Assembly: GCF_900107395.1 (NCBI RefSeq)
Contig: NZ_FNPW01000025.1
Location: forward strand, 1-54,557
Reading direction: 5' to 3'
DNA: 54,557 nucleotides
Origin: Pseudomonas sp. NFIX28
GTDB taxonomy: Bacteria; Pseudomonadota; Gammaproteobacteria; Pseudomonadales; Pseudomonadaceae
The stretch's first letter is position 1, and every line of letters starts with the position of its first letter. A model generated the notes under the pieces. That model did no database searches, was not told the origin of the DNA, and saw nothing but the letters and a program-made list of their open reading frames with translations. Below, one piece after another: positions 7,853-16,375 of the stretch. The position numbers and the translations under genes are program-made.

Positions 7853-7880
7853 AAAAAAATGCCCCCATCAGGATGGAGGC
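7853..7880 (-). terminator. Rho-independent terminator of the RES/Xre operon
   Basis: On the minus strand an eight-base stem (gcctccat / atgggggc, with one G-U pair) is followed by a run of seven T residues. It lies 156 bases after the RES toxin stop. The rest of 7710-8035 (326 bases without a gene) should hold the promoter of the PAAR gene at 7709; I see no other element there. Confidence 0.8.
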
Positions 7881-8035
7881 AAATTTGTCAGCAGTTGGCG
7901 ATGGGACGTTACGCTAGATGGCTACAAACGGGCTGTAGGACAGTTCTGAACTGAAGACATCAAAAGTCTCTTTGTAGCGTCAGACGCAGAGGGTATGGGA
8001 GGCCCAGGTGCCGGTACTTGAAGCGCGCAGCCCCC

Positions 8036-8533
8036 TCACCGCTCCGGCGGACTCAACCGCCCATCCAGCGCAAAGCGCTCTTGCAACACCAGCTCATACA
8101 ACCCCGTGGCCAGCAATGGGTTGATCAGCAGGTTCCAGCTATGGCGCGACACGCTGGAGGGGATCAGCACGAAGGGGTGCTGCTCCAGCAGGCTGGCGCC
8201 GAAGGCTTGCTGGCTGTGGCTGGGGGTGCCGGGGATCAGCCAGTTGGGGTTGGGGATGTCTTCGGGGCGGACGGTGTGGACCCGCGACGGGTCCAGCACC
8301 CGGGCCGCGGTCAGGGTGTGGGGCAGGCAGTCGAGGGCCTTGAAACCCTTGTGCACCGCCACTTCCAGGATCGCGGTCGAGGCGTCCAGGCTGGCGTACA
8401 CCACTTGCAGTCCCTTGGGGTTCCAGCGCCCGCCGCTGCCTTCGGCGCCAATGCCGCTGTTCCAGGTCGAGGCATGCCGGGCCTGGTCGAGGCGCCAGAA
8501 ATGCAGGGTCGGGGCCAAGGGGTCGGTGAGCAT
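8036..8533 (-). CDS. RES-domain toxin (NAD+ phosphorylase type)
   Basis: This 165-residue protein shows the RES-domain pattern: FWRLDQARHA near the start, the SGGRWNPKGLQVVYAS block that gives the family its Arg signature, then TAILEVAVHKG with the conserved Glu, and SWNLLINP near the end. RES toxins of type II systems degrade NAD+ by phosphorolysis and halt growth. Its ATG shares one base with the TGA of the upstream Xre-type gene, so the pair is co-translated with the antitoxin first. Length and motif order are typical, and nothing suggests inactivation. Confidence 0.92.
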   Translation of the reverse strand: MLTDPLAPTLHFWRLDQARHASTWNSGIGAEGSGGRWNPKGLQVVYASLDASTAILEVAVHKGFKALDCLPHTLTAARVLDPSRVHTVRPEDIPNPNWLIPGTPSHSQQAFGASLLEQHPFVLIPSSVSRHSWNLLINPLLATGLYELVLQERFALDGRLSPPER

Positions 8534-9129
8534 CAGTAGACCCCGAACTCGAGCCGGTGCAGAAAGTCCGTCACCAGTTCATAGCCCACCGGGTTGGCCA
8601 GCAGGTCGATGGGGACTTCGCCATCCAGGCCCAGCGCCGGCTGGGTCATCCACTCTTCGGCCAGCGCCCGGGAGCCCAGCACCGCCTCGGCCTTTTCCAG
8701 TACTTGCGCGTAATGCAAGGCGCGGGCGCTCTGTTCGGGGGTCAGGGCCTGCTCCTGGTTCTTCAGGCGCCGCGCCAGGGTGCGCTCGGAAAATCCGACG
8801 ATCTTCGCCAGCACGTTGTAGCGCTTGAAGGCCTCGACCGACTCCACCAGCTCGATCACCGCGCCCAGGGAAAACCCCAGCTGGGTGGCCCTGAACACCG
8901 CCATGGGGTCGTCGGCGTCGGTGCCCGGCAGCAGCCCGCGGACCATGGGCGAAGGCAGCGCATAGACCGCCGCCTCTTCGCGCAGCAGCTTGACCTTGGG
9001 GCTGCGGATGCGGCTTGCCGATGGCTTGCGTGGTTCGGCCTTGGCGGCAGGCTTGAGCGCCTCGCCCTGGGCCTTTTCAGCCTTGGCTGAAGGTTTTACG
9101 GTGGCGGTATTCTTGGCTGCAGCAGTCAT
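8533..9129 (-). CDS. Xre/MbcA/ParS-type antitoxin of the RES toxin, with long basic N-terminal tail
   Basis: The chosen ATG at 9129 has GGGAG six bases upstream; the ATG two codons earlier directly abuts that site. The 198-residue product has an Ala/Lys/Pro-rich disordered tail over its first ~48 residues, longer than in most of these antitoxins. The family core follows: an HTH-like region (IVGFSERTLARRLKNQEQALTPEQSARAL) and the DUF2384 part (EKAEAVLGSRALAEEWMTQPALGLDGEVPIDLLANPVGYELV) that blocks the toxin active site. It should bind its own promoter and neutralise the RES protein. Basic Ala/Lys tails of this kind often bind DNA non-specifically. Confidence 0.9.
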   Translation of the reverse strand: MTAAAKNTATVKPSAKAEKAQGEALKPAAKAEPRKPSASRIRSPKVKLLREEAAVYALPSPMVRGLLPGTDADDPMAVFRATQLGFSLGAVIELVESVEAFKRYNVLAKIVGFSERTLARRLKNQEQALTPEQSARALHYAQVLEKAEAVLGSRALAEEWMTQPALGLDGEVPIDLLANPVGYELVTDFLHRLEFGVY

Positions 9130-9256
9130 GATCATCTCCCTGCCTGATGACAGATGGCATTTACATTAATGCCATTTGGCAAAAGAAAGAACCACCAGCT
9201 TACCAACGGTCGCCAGGCCCGGTGAAGCTTCGCGCAATTGCGCAGCCCCGGACAAA

Positions 9257-9290
9257 AATGAGATATTCGCGATTGTGAAATATTCTCATT
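9257..9290. promoter_or_regulatory. Interrupted inverted repeat upstream of pfeR
   Basis: AATGAGA at 9257-9263 mirrors TCTCATT at 9284-9290, and both arms continue with a tATTC half-motif. The element ends 14 bases before the pfeR start codon. It could be the PfeR operator or a degenerate Fur site; the sequence alone does not decide. Confidence 0.45.
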
Positions 9291-9304
9291 AAGAAAAGCC
9301 AACC

Positions 9305-9997
9305 ATGTCCCCTAACCTGCTCCTGGTGGAAGACGACTCCAGACTGCGTCACGATCTGGACGCGCATTTCCGTCAGCGCGGCTTTGCCGTGACCGCTTGC
9401 GCCAACGGTACCCAGGGCCTGGCCGCGGTGCGGGCCGGGCGTTTCGACCTGGTGCTGCTGGATATCATGCTGCCCGGCCTGGACGGCCTGTCGTTGCTCG
9501 AAGCCCTGCGCCGCGACCAGACCATCCCGGTGATGCTGATGTCGGCGCTAGGCGCCGAGCAGGACCGCATCACCGGTTTCACCCGCGGTGCCGACGACTA
9601 CTTGCCCAAGCCCTTTAGCCTGGCCGAACTGGATGCCCGCGCCGACGCGCTGCTGCGGCGCATGGCCATGGCCCAGCGTGCGCCGGTGGCCCGCGAGGAC
9701 GGCGCATTGCTGTTCGACGAACTGGCCCAGGACGTCAGCCACCATGGCCGCGGCGCCGGCCTGACCGGCTCCGAGTACCGCTTGCTGGCCACCCTGCACC
9801 AGCACCCCGGGGAGGCGCTGAGCAAGGCGTTTCTCTATCAGCAGGTGCTGCACCGGATCTACACCCGCCTGGATCGCGGGCTCGATGTGCATGTCTGCAA
9901 CCTGCGGCGCAAGCTGGCGGCGATCGGCGCCAACCATGTGCAGATCCAGGCCGTGCGCGGCCAGGGGTATTTGCTGGTGGACACGGAAAAAGCCTGA
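9305..9997 (+). CDS. pfeR: PfeR-like OmpR-family response regulator
   Basis: The 230-residue regulator has a receiver domain with the acidic pair in LLLVEDD, the phospho-acceptor Asp53 in LVLLDIMLPG, and Lys in DDYLPKPF. An OmpR-type winged helix at about 135-228 follows (GSEYRLLATLHQHPGEALSKAFLY, HVCNLRRKLAAIGA). In P. aeruginosa PfeR with PfeS activates the ferric enterobactin receptor pfeA when the siderophore is present. Gene order here (regulator, kinase, TonB receptor, esterase) is identical, which supports the name. The stop overlaps the kinase ATG by one base. Confidence 0.9.
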   Translation: MSPNLLLVEDDSRLRHDLDAHFRQRGFAVTACANGTQGLAAVRAGRFDLVLLDIMLPGLDGLSLLEALRRDQTIPVMLMSALGAEQDRITGFTRGADDYLPKPFSLAELDARADALLRRMAMAQRAPVAREDGALLFDELAQDVSHHGRGAGLTGSEYRLLATLHQHPGEALSKAFLYQQVLHRIYTRLDRGLDVHVCNLRRKLAAIGANHVQIQAVRGQGYLLVDTEKA

Positions 9998-11370
9998 TGC
10001 GTCGCCATCCCCTGCTGTGGAAGCTGGCGCTGTTGCAGGTCAGCTTCTGCCTGTTGCTGACCTGGATCATCTGGATCTGGGGCCTCTCGGCGGAACGCCG
10101 GACCTACTTCCTCGACCCCGCCGACCGGGTGTATCTGGCGCGCTACGCGCAGCAGGCCGAGGACATCTGGCACCGCGAAGGGGCGCCCGGGGTCGAGCGC
10201 TTTCGCGCCGAGCTGTCGGTCAGGGAAGACACTTGGGTGGCGATCATCGGCCCGCATTTGCAAAGCCTGGGCAGCACGCCGCTGAGCGCCGAGGAAGCCA
10301 GCCACCTGACCTTCATGCGCAAGCTCGACTGGCCCATGAGCCGGCGCCTGCAGGACGAGTTGCCCTATGTCAGCATCGAGTTCCCGCAGCACCCGGAACA
10401 GGGCCGGCTGGTGCTGCAACTGCCCGAACACCTGCTGCCCGGCGGCCTCACGCCCTGGACCCACCTGATCAGCCATGGCCTGCTGCCGACCTTGCTGGCC
10501 GCCCTGCTCGGCCTGTTGATCTATCGCCACCTCGTAGTGCCGTTGAACCGCCTGCGCGACCGCGCCGATGCCTTGCGCGCCGACGACCTGGACAGCGACG
10601 GCCCAGGCACGCCGCTGCTCGACCGGCGCGACGAGCTCGGTGAACTGGCCCTGGCCTTCGAGCACATGGCCGAACGCCTGCGCCAGAGCCTGGGCCAGCA
10701 GCGGCTGTTGCTGCGCACCCTGTCCCATGAGCTGCGCACGCCCCTGGCGCGGCTGCGCATCGCCCACGACAGCCGGCTGGCGCCGGAACAGCTGCGCCAG
10801 CGCCTGGACCGCGAGATCGCCGACATGCAGCGCCTGCTGGAAGACACCCTGGACCTGGCCTGGATGGACACCGAACGCCCGCAATTGCCCACCGAACCGG
10901 TGCTGGTGCTCTCGGTGTGGGAAGCCCTGCGCGAAGACGCCTGCTTCGAAAGTGGCTGGGCCCCCGAGCGCCTGCCCTGCACTCTGGGCCTCGACTGCCG
11001 CGTGCAGGTGCACCTCGACAGCCTGGCCCAGGCCCTGGAGAACCTGCTGCGCAACGCCATCCGCCATTCGCCGGCAACCGGTCGGGTGAGCTTGAGCGGC
11101 CAGCGCGAGGGCGACTTCTGGCACCTGTGCCTGCGCGACGAAGGTCCCGGCGTCGACGAGCAGGACCTGGAGCGAATCTTCCTGCCCTACCAGCGCCTGG
11201 CCAACAACGATCGCAACGACAGCAGCGAAGGTTTCGGCCTGGGCCTGGCCATCGCCCGTCGCGCCATCGAGCTGCAACAGGGCCGCTTGTGGGCCAGCAA
11301 CGCCCGGCCGGGGCTGTGCCTGCACCTGCTGTTGCCGGCGACGGATGGCGAGAAGTGTTTAGAAAGTTAA
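9997..11370 (+). CDS. pfeS: PfeS-like sensor histidine kinase
   Basis: This 457-residue inner-membrane kinase has a first helix at about 10-28 (LLQVSFCLLLTWIIWIWG), a periplasmic sensor of ~125 residues and a second helix at about 155-173. HAMP-like and dimerisation regions follow, with His244 in LSHELRTPLARLRIA as the phosphorylated residue. The ATPase domain shows the N box (ALENLLRNAIRHS), G1 (DEGPGVDEQDLERIF) and G2 (GFGLGLAIARR). It should sense periplasmic ferric-catecholate siderophore and phosphorylate PfeR. It is translationally coupled to pfeR. No degeneration is visible. Confidence 0.9.
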   Translation: MRRHPLLWKLALLQVSFCLLLTWIIWIWGLSAERRTYFLDPADRVYLARYAQQAEDIWHREGAPGVERFRAELSVREDTWVAIIGPHLQSLGSTPLSAEEASHLTFMRKLDWPMSRRLQDELPYVSIEFPQHPEQGRLVLQLPEHLLPGGLTPWTHLISHGLLPTLLAALLGLLIYRHLVVPLNRLRDRADALRADDLDSDGPGTPLLDRRDELGELALAFEHMAERLRQSLGQQRLLLRTLSHELRTPLARLRIAHDSRLAPEQLRQRLDREIADMQRLLEDTLDLAWMDTERPQLPTEPVLVLSVWEALREDACFESGWAPERLPCTLGLDCRVQVHLDSLAQALENLLRNAIRHSPATGRVSLSGQREGDFWHLCLRDEGPGVDEQDLERIFLPYQRLANNDRNDSSEGFGLGLAIARRAIELQQGRLWASNARPGLCLHLLLPATDGEKCLES

Positions 11371-11385
11371 TGCGCTTTACTCGCA

Positions 11386-11404
11386 AATAACAGTCATTAT
11401 CATT
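11386..11404. promoter_or_regulatory. Fur box upstream of pfeA
   Basis: The 19-base stretch AATAACAGTCATTATCATT agrees with the inverted form of the Fur consensus at 16 of 19 positions. It lies 40 bases before the pfeA start, where Fur-Fe2+ would block transcription in iron-replete cells. Confidence 0.8.
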
Positions 11405-11443
11405 CGTGATCTTCCTGTTCCAGGCTGCCCCCGGAGATCAACC

Positions 11444-13693
11444 ATGTCGTCCCGTTCGCTGCGCCCCTTCGCACCCTTCCTGCTGTCCAGCTGCTACCTG
11501 CTGTCCTGCGCCGTGCAGGCCGCCACCGAGAATGCCGAGCCGACCCGGCCGCCGGCCTTGGAACTGCAGACCCAGACCATCGTCGCCACCGCCAAGGAAG
11601 AGACCAAGCAGGCCCCGGGCGTGTCGGTGATCACCGCCGAAGACATCCAGAAGCGTCCGCCGGCCAACGACCTGTCGCAGATCATCCGTACCATGCCGGG
11701 GGTCAACCTGACCGGCAACTCCACCAGCGGCCAGCGCGGCAACAACCGGCAGATCGACATCCGCGGCATGGGCCCGGAGAACACCCTGATCCTGGTCGAC
11801 GGCAAGCCGGTGGGCAGCCGCAACTCGGTGCGCTACGGCTGGCGCGGCGAGCGTGACAGCCGTGGCGACACCAACTGGGTGCCGGCCGACCAGGTCGAGC
11901 GGATCGAGGTCATCCGTGGCCCGGCCGCGGCCCGCTACGGCAACGGCGCGGCCGGCGGCGTGATCAATATCATCACCAAGCAGGCCGGCGCCGAAACCCA
12001 CGGCAACGCCACGCTCTACAGCTCCTTCCCGACCCACAAGGACGAAGGCGCGACCAAGCGCATGAGCTTCGGCCTCAACGGCCCGCTTACCGAAAACCTT
12101 AGCTACCGGGTCTACGGCAACGTGGCCAAGACCGACGCCGACGACTGGGACATCAACCAGGGCCACGAATCGGCGCGCACCGGCAACCAGGCCGGGACCC
12201 TGCCCGCCGGCCGCGAAGGCGTGCGCAACAAGGACCTCAACGGCCTGCTCAGCTGGCGCCTGAGCCCGGAGCAGACCCTGGACATCGAAGCCGGCTTCAG
12301 CCGCCAGGGCAACCTCTACACCGGCGACACCCAGAACACCAACAGCAACGCCAACGTGAAGAGCATGCTCGGCCACGAGACCAACCGCACTTACCGCGAA
12401 AACTATGCGCTGACCCATCGCGGCGAGTGGGACTTCGGCAGTTCCATGGCCTACCTGCAATACGAAAAGACCCGCAACAGCCGCATCAACGAAGGCCTGG
12501 CCGGTGGCACCGAAGGCATCTTCAGCGACACCCACTTCTACACCGCGGTGCTGCGCGACCTCACCGCCCACGGCGAGGTCAACCTGCCGCTGCATGTCGG
12601 TCTGGACCAGACCCTGACGCTGGGCAGCGAGTGGGTGCAGCAGAAGCTCGACGACCCGAGCGCCAACACCCAGAGCACCAGCGAAGGCGGCTCGGTCGGC
12701 GGCCTTGCCAGCAGCGGCCGTGACACCTCGTCCTCGGCGCAGATCTTCTCGCTGTTCGCCGAAGACAACATCGAGCTGGCGCCCGGCACCATGCTCACCC
12801 CCGGCCTGCGCTTCGACCACCACAGCATCGTCGGCGACAACTGGAGCCCGTCGCTCAACCTGTCCCACGCCCTGACCGAGACCCTGACCCTCAAGGCCGG
12901 CATCGCCCGGGCCTACAAGGCGCCGAACCTGTACCAGCTGAACCCCGACTATCTGCTCTACAGCCGTGGCCAGGGCTGTTACGGGCAAACCACCAGTTGC
13001 TACCTGCAAGGCAATGAGAACCTCAAGGCCGAAACCAGCATCAACAAGGAACTGGGCCTGGAGTACAAGGCCGACGGCTGGGTGGCGGGCCTGACCTACT
13101 TCCGCAACGACTACAAGAACAAGGTCGAATCCGGCATGGCGCCGGTGGGCCAGGCCACGGGCGGCAGCGGCAGCTACCGCAACGCGGCGATCTACCAGTG
13201 GCAGAACGTCCCCAAGGCCCTGGTCGAGGGTCTGGAAGGCACCCTGACCGTTCCCCTGGCGGATGCCTTGAAGTGGAGCAACAACTTCACCTACATGCTG
13301 CAATCGAAAAACAAGGAAACCGGCGACTACCTGTCGGTAACCCCGCGCTTCACCCTCAACTCGATGCTCGACTGGCAGGCCACCGACGACCTGTCGCTGC
13401 AAGCCAGCGTGGCCTGGTACGGCAAGCAGACGCCGAAGAAATACGACTACCACGGCGACCGCGTGACCGGCAGCGCCAATAACCAGTTGTCGCCTTATGC
13501 CATTGCCGGCGTCAGCGGCACCTATGCCCTCACCCGCAACCTGAGCCTGACCGCCGGGGTCGACAACCTGTTCGACAAACGCCTGTACCGCGAAGGCAAC
13601 GCCCAGGGCGTGAACAACATCGCCGGGGCCGGCGCCGCCACTTACAACGAACCCGGCCGCACCTTGTACACCAGCCTGACAGCATCGTTCTGA
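11444..13693 (+). CDS. pfeA: Ferric enterobactin TonB-dependent receptor PfeA
   Basis: The 749-residue outer-membrane receptor has a signal peptide of ~26 residues ending in AVQA. A TonB box-like QTIVATAKEETKQAP precedes the plug, which contains IRTMPGVNLTG, RQIDIRGMGPENTLILVDG and RYGNGAAGGVINIIT. The remainder is the 22-strand barrel with the IARAYKAPNLYQLNPDYLL block, a disulfide-type GCYGQTTSCYL loop and a terminal aromatic SLTASF. These blocks match P. aeruginosa PfeA (746 residues) almost word for word, as far as I recall that sequence. It imports ferric enterobactin using TonB energy. The ATG at 11444 follows GGAG by eight bases. Confidence 0.93.
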   Translation: MSSRSLRPFAPFLLSSCYLLSCAVQAATENAEPTRPPALELQTQTIVATAKEETKQAPGVSVITAEDIQKRPPANDLSQIIRTMPGVNLTGNSTSGQRGNNRQIDIRGMGPENTLILVDGKPVGSRNSVRYGWRGERDSRGDTNWVPADQVERIEVIRGPAAARYGNGAAGGVINIITKQAGAETHGNATLYSSFPTHKDEGATKRMSFGLNGPLTENLSYRVYGNVAKTDADDWDINQGHESARTGNQAGTLPAGREGVRNKDLNGLLSWRLSPEQTLDIEAGFSRQGNLYTGDTQNTNSNANVKSMLGHETNRTYRENYALTHRGEWDFGSSMAYLQYEKTRNSRINEGLAGGTEGIFSDTHFYTAVLRDLTAHGEVNLPLHVGLDQTLTLGSEWVQQKLDDPSANTQSTSEGGSVGGLASSGRDTSSSAQIFSLFAEDNIELAPGTMLTPGLRFDHHSIVGDNWSPSLNLSHALTETLTLKAGIARAYKAPNLYQLNPDYLLYSRGQGCYGQTTSCYLQGNENLKAETSINKELGLEYKADGWVAGLTYFRNDYKNKVESGMAPVGQATGGSGSYRNAAIYQWQNVPKALVEGLEGTLTVPLADALKWSNNFTYMLQSKNKETGDYLSVTPRFTLNSMLDWQATDDLSLQASVAWYGKQTPKKYDYHGDRVTGSANNQLSPYAIAGVSGTYALTRNLSLTAGVDNLFDKRLYREGNAQGVNNIAGAGAATYNEPGRTLYTSLTASF

Positions 13694-13713
13694 ACCTATA
13701 ACGAGATCGCCTG

Positions 13714-14616
13714 ATGAGACTTCTTGCCCGCCCCCTGGCCTGGGTCTTCGCCGCGCTGTTGCCAGGGCTCGCGCCCCAGGCGCAGCCGGCGCCGGACCAA
13801 CCGATGGACACCCGGCTGCTGCAACGCCAGGACCTGCCTTACCGCTTCAGCAGCCTGCGGCTGGATTCGGCCGATGGCCAGCGCCACTACCAACTGTGGA
13901 TCGGCCAACCGCGCCACGCCGCGCCCAGGAACGGCTACCCGGTGCTGTGGATGCTCGACGGCAACGCCGCCCTCGGCGCCCTGGACGCCGAGCAGCTCAA
14001 GCGGCTGGACCCGGAGCACGCACCGCTGCTGGTGGCCATCGGTTACCAGACGCCGCTGCGCATCGAACGCAACGCCCGCACCCTCGACTACACCCCGCGT
14101 CGTCCTGGAGTGACCACCCAGCAAGACCCGCTGACCGGGCAACCCAGCGGTGGCGCCGATGCCTTCCTCGACCTGCTGCGTGAACGCATCCGTCCGGCGG
14201 TAGCCGCCCAGGTGCCCATCGACACCCGCCAGCAGACCCTCTGGGGCCATTCCTACGGTGGCCTGCTGGTGCTGCATGCGCTGTTCCAAAGGCCGGGGGA
14301 ATTCAGTCACTACGCGGCGGCCAGCCCGTCGCTGTGGTGGGGCGACCAGGCGATACTCGCGCAGACCCAAGGCCTCGCGCAGCGCCTGCACGGACAACAC
14401 GCGCAACTGCTGCTGATGCGCGGCGGCGCCGAACCCGCCACCCCGCGCGGCCCGGCCGAACCGCACCCGGAGCGCCTGGCGCGGCAACTGCAAAAAGACC
14501 TGCAAGGCCTGCCGGGCTTGACCCTGAGCTATCACAGCTTCGACGGCATGAGCCACGGCCAGACCCTGGCCGCGTCGCTGGGTTATGTGCTGGACACCCT
14601 GTATTCCCGCCCCTGA
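13714..14616 (+). CDS. pfeE: Periplasmic ferric-enterobactin esterase PfeE
   Basis: The 300-residue alpha/beta hydrolase has an N-terminal signal peptide (MRLLARPLAWVFAALLPGLAPQAQ), so it acts in the periplasm. The nucleophile is Ser180 in WGHSYGGLLVLHAL, and the closing histidine is probably in FDGMSHGQT. The fold and position match PfeE/IroE, which cut the trilactone of ferric enterobactin to release iron after import by PfeA. The gene starts 20 bases after the pfeA stop, in the same operon. Its length is typical of the family. Confidence 0.9.
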   Translation: MRLLARPLAWVFAALLPGLAPQAQPAPDQPMDTRLLQRQDLPYRFSSLRLDSADGQRHYQLWIGQPRHAAPRNGYPVLWMLDGNAALGALDAEQLKRLDPEHAPLLVAIGYQTPLRIERNARTLDYTPRRPGVTTQQDPLTGQPSGGADAFLDLLRERIRPAVAAQVPIDTRQQTLWGHSYGGLLVLHALFQRPGEFSHYAAASPSLWWGDQAILAQTQGLAQRLHGQHAQLLLMRGGAEPATPRGPAEPHPERLARQLQKDLQGLPGLTLSYHSFDGMSHGQTLAASLGYVLDTLYSRP

Positions 14617-14631
14617 ACCAGCAGGCGCAGC

Positions 14632-14946
14632 TCAGCCCTGCGCCTTGTCCAACGCCCGTGCGAGCCCCTCGGCGGCGACCGGCTGGCCAGCCAGCCACAG
14701 GCTGTTGTCGGCCAGGCGAATGCTCAGGCAGAGCGCCTCGCCATCTCCGGGGTACTTGCGCAACAGCAGCTCCACCGCCGCCGTCGATGGCGCGCTGGAC
14801 ACCAGGTCCCACGGCCCGCCGCTCAAGTCCAGCAGCACCCGACCATCGCGAGCGTCCACCACCCTGGGTGCGTACACCCAATGGCTCATGCGCATTTCAT
14901 GGGGCTCGACGCTGATCGTCAGGTGTTCATAACGTTTGGGGTCCAT
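14632..14946 (-). CDS. Conserved hypothetical protein
   Basis: With the ATG at 14946 (AAGGAG five bases upstream) the product is 104 residues beginning MDPKRYEHLTISVEPHEMRMSHWVYAPRVVD. It is soluble, with no signal peptide or membrane helix. The order (a strand-rich first half, RVLLDLSGGPWDLVSS, then SIRLADNSLWLAGQPVAAEGLARAL) suggests a small alpha/beta fold. I do not recognise a family with a known role. It converges on pfeE, with only 15 bases between the stops, and has REP elements upstream. Confidence 0.7.
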   Translation of the reverse strand: MDPKRYEHLTISVEPHEMRMSHWVYAPRVVDARDGRVLLDLSGGPWDLVSSAPSTAAVELLLRKYPGDGEALCLSIRLADNSLWLAGQPVAAEGLARALDKAQG

Positions 14947-15008
14947 GACCGCTCCTTGGTAACTGCTCGCACAGGCCATTCTATAGGCACCGCCAGCCGA
15001 CGCTCGAT

Positions 15009-15425
15009 TGCGCGCGAAAGCCGCGCCGCGAAACACCTGCCCCACCGCGTCATCGTTCTTCGCGCGCAAGCTGCGCTCCTACAAAAGCCCAGCACGTCCC
15101 GTAGGAGCGAGGCTTGCCCGCGAAAGCCACGCCGCGCAATACCTGCCCCACCGCATCATCGTTCATCGCGCACAAGCAGCCCACCGCCCCGTAGGAGCGA
15201 GGCTTGCCCGCGAAAGCCACGCCGCGCAACACCTGCCCCACCACGTCATCGTTCTTCGCGCGCAAGCTGCGCTCCTACGAAAGCAGCCACCGCCCCGTAG
15301 GAGCGAGGCTTGCCCGCGAAAGCCACGCCGCGTAACACCTGCCCCACCGCGTCATCGTTCTTCGCGCGCAAGCTGCGCTCCTACAAAAGCAGCCACCATT
15401 CCGTAGGAGCGAGGCTTGCCCGCGA
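15009..15425. repeat. REP-type palindromic repeat array
   Basis: The motif gtaggagcgaggcttgcccg begins at 15101, 15191, 15297 and 15403. Its near-inverse ending gctcctac closes at 15082, 15278 and 15384, giving alternating head-to-head units about 90-106 bases apart, with a conserved spacer (cacgccgcg...acctgccccaccgcgtcatcgttcttcgcg). This is the usual form of Pseudomonas REP/REPIN elements, which are moved by RAYT transposases and form mRNA hairpins. The array fills most of the 574 bases between 14946 and the DeoR gene. The short frames across it are not genes. Confidence 0.88.
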
Positions 15426-15520
15426 AGGCCACGCCGCGTTACAGCAGCGGCATGCCGCCCGCGGATTCGCTACTATGTCCGCCAGTTATTTGCCTTCTGC
15501 CCAGCCACTGCGGAGCCTCA

Positions 15521-16354
15521 ATGCCCAACCCCAAGGACATCGCCAGCGATAGCGGCGCCCCGATGATTCCCGAGCAGCGTCGCGAGCTGATCCTGCGCCA
15601 GTTGCGCAAGCATCAGGTGTTGAGCGTGCATCAGTTGATGGAGATGTTCGACTGCTCGCACATGACCGTGCGCCGCGATATCGCGCTGCTGGAGCAGGAA
15701 GGCCGGGCCTATTCGGTGACCGGCGGGGTGCGCATCGCCAGCCAGCTGCACAGCGAGCCGAGCCACCAGACCAAGGCGGTGGTCGAGCTGCCGCAGAAGC
15801 AGGCCATGGCGCGGCTGGCGGCGCGTTTGCTGCATGCGGACATGACGGTGTACCTCGACGCCGGCACCAGCACCCTGGAGATCGTGCCGTACATCAAGGC
15901 GCTGTCGGGCATGACCGTGGTGACCAACGATTTCGGCATCGTCCAGGCGCTGATGGAGGCGCCGCAGGTCACGGTGATCCACACCGGCGGCCAGCTCGAC
16001 CACGACAACCATTCCTGCGTCGGCGGCCTGGCGGTAGCGACCCTGCGCCAGGTGGTGACCGATATCGCCTTCATGTCCACCAGTTCCTGGGACCTGCGCC
16101 GCGGCATCACCACGCCGTCGGCGCTGAAGGTCGAGGTCAAGCAGGTGGCGATGCAATCGGCCTCGCAAGTGGTGCTGGTGGCCAGCAGTTCGAAGTACGG
16201 CACCTTCAGCATGTACCGCATCGCCGGGCTGGAGCAGTTCGACGTGATCATCAGCGACGACGACCTGGCCCAGGCCGCGGCGGACGGGATTCGCAAACAG
16301 GGGGTGGAATTGCTGCTGCCGTCCGACCCGCAAGCCAGTACCGCGAAGGACTAA
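15521..16354 (+). CDS. DeoR-family transcriptional regulator, probably of the threonate operon
   Basis: The 277-residue protein has an N-terminal winged HTH (IPEQRRELILRQLRKHQVLSVHQLMEMFDCSHMTVRRDIALLEQEGRAYSVTGGVR), the DeoR hallmark. The DeoRC sugar-phosphate sensing domain follows, with YLDAGTSTLEIVPYI and VTNDFGIVQAL. The start at 15521 has GGAG six bases upstream; a second in-frame ATG at 15563 is a weaker alternative. It stands next to the otn/ltn genes, separated by one small membrane-protein gene, and is the only regulator there, so control of four-carbon acid-sugar catabolism is likely. The effector would be a phosphorylated intermediate. Confidence 0.85.
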   Translation: MPNPKDIASDSGAPMIPEQRRELILRQLRKHQVLSVHQLMEMFDCSHMTVRRDIALLEQEGRAYSVTGGVRIASQLHSEPSHQTKAVVELPQKQAMARLAARLLHADMTVYLDAGTSTLEIVPYIKALSGMTVVTNDFGIVQALMEAPQVTVIHTGGQLDHDNHSCVGGLAVATLRQVVTDIAFMSTSSWDLRRGITTPSALKVEVKQVAMQSASQVVLVASSSKYGTFSMYRIAGLEQFDVIISDDDLAQAAADGIRKQGVELLLPSDPQASTAKD

Positions 16355-16375
16355 GCGCGGGCTAGTGGAGACGCC

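Noticed and set aside
11438..13453. Very long open frame antisense to pfeA (over 670 codons), and similar ones antisense to pfeS, the GntP permease and paoC
   Set aside because: High third-position GC keeps the complementary frame open. The products are Val/Gln/Ala/Gly-rich without domains, while the opposite strand encodes clear families.
15050..15445. Short frames in the REP array that encode repeated KPRRATPAPP-type peptides
   Set aside because: They are translations of the palindromic repeats; there is no independent start signal, and the repeats explain them fully.
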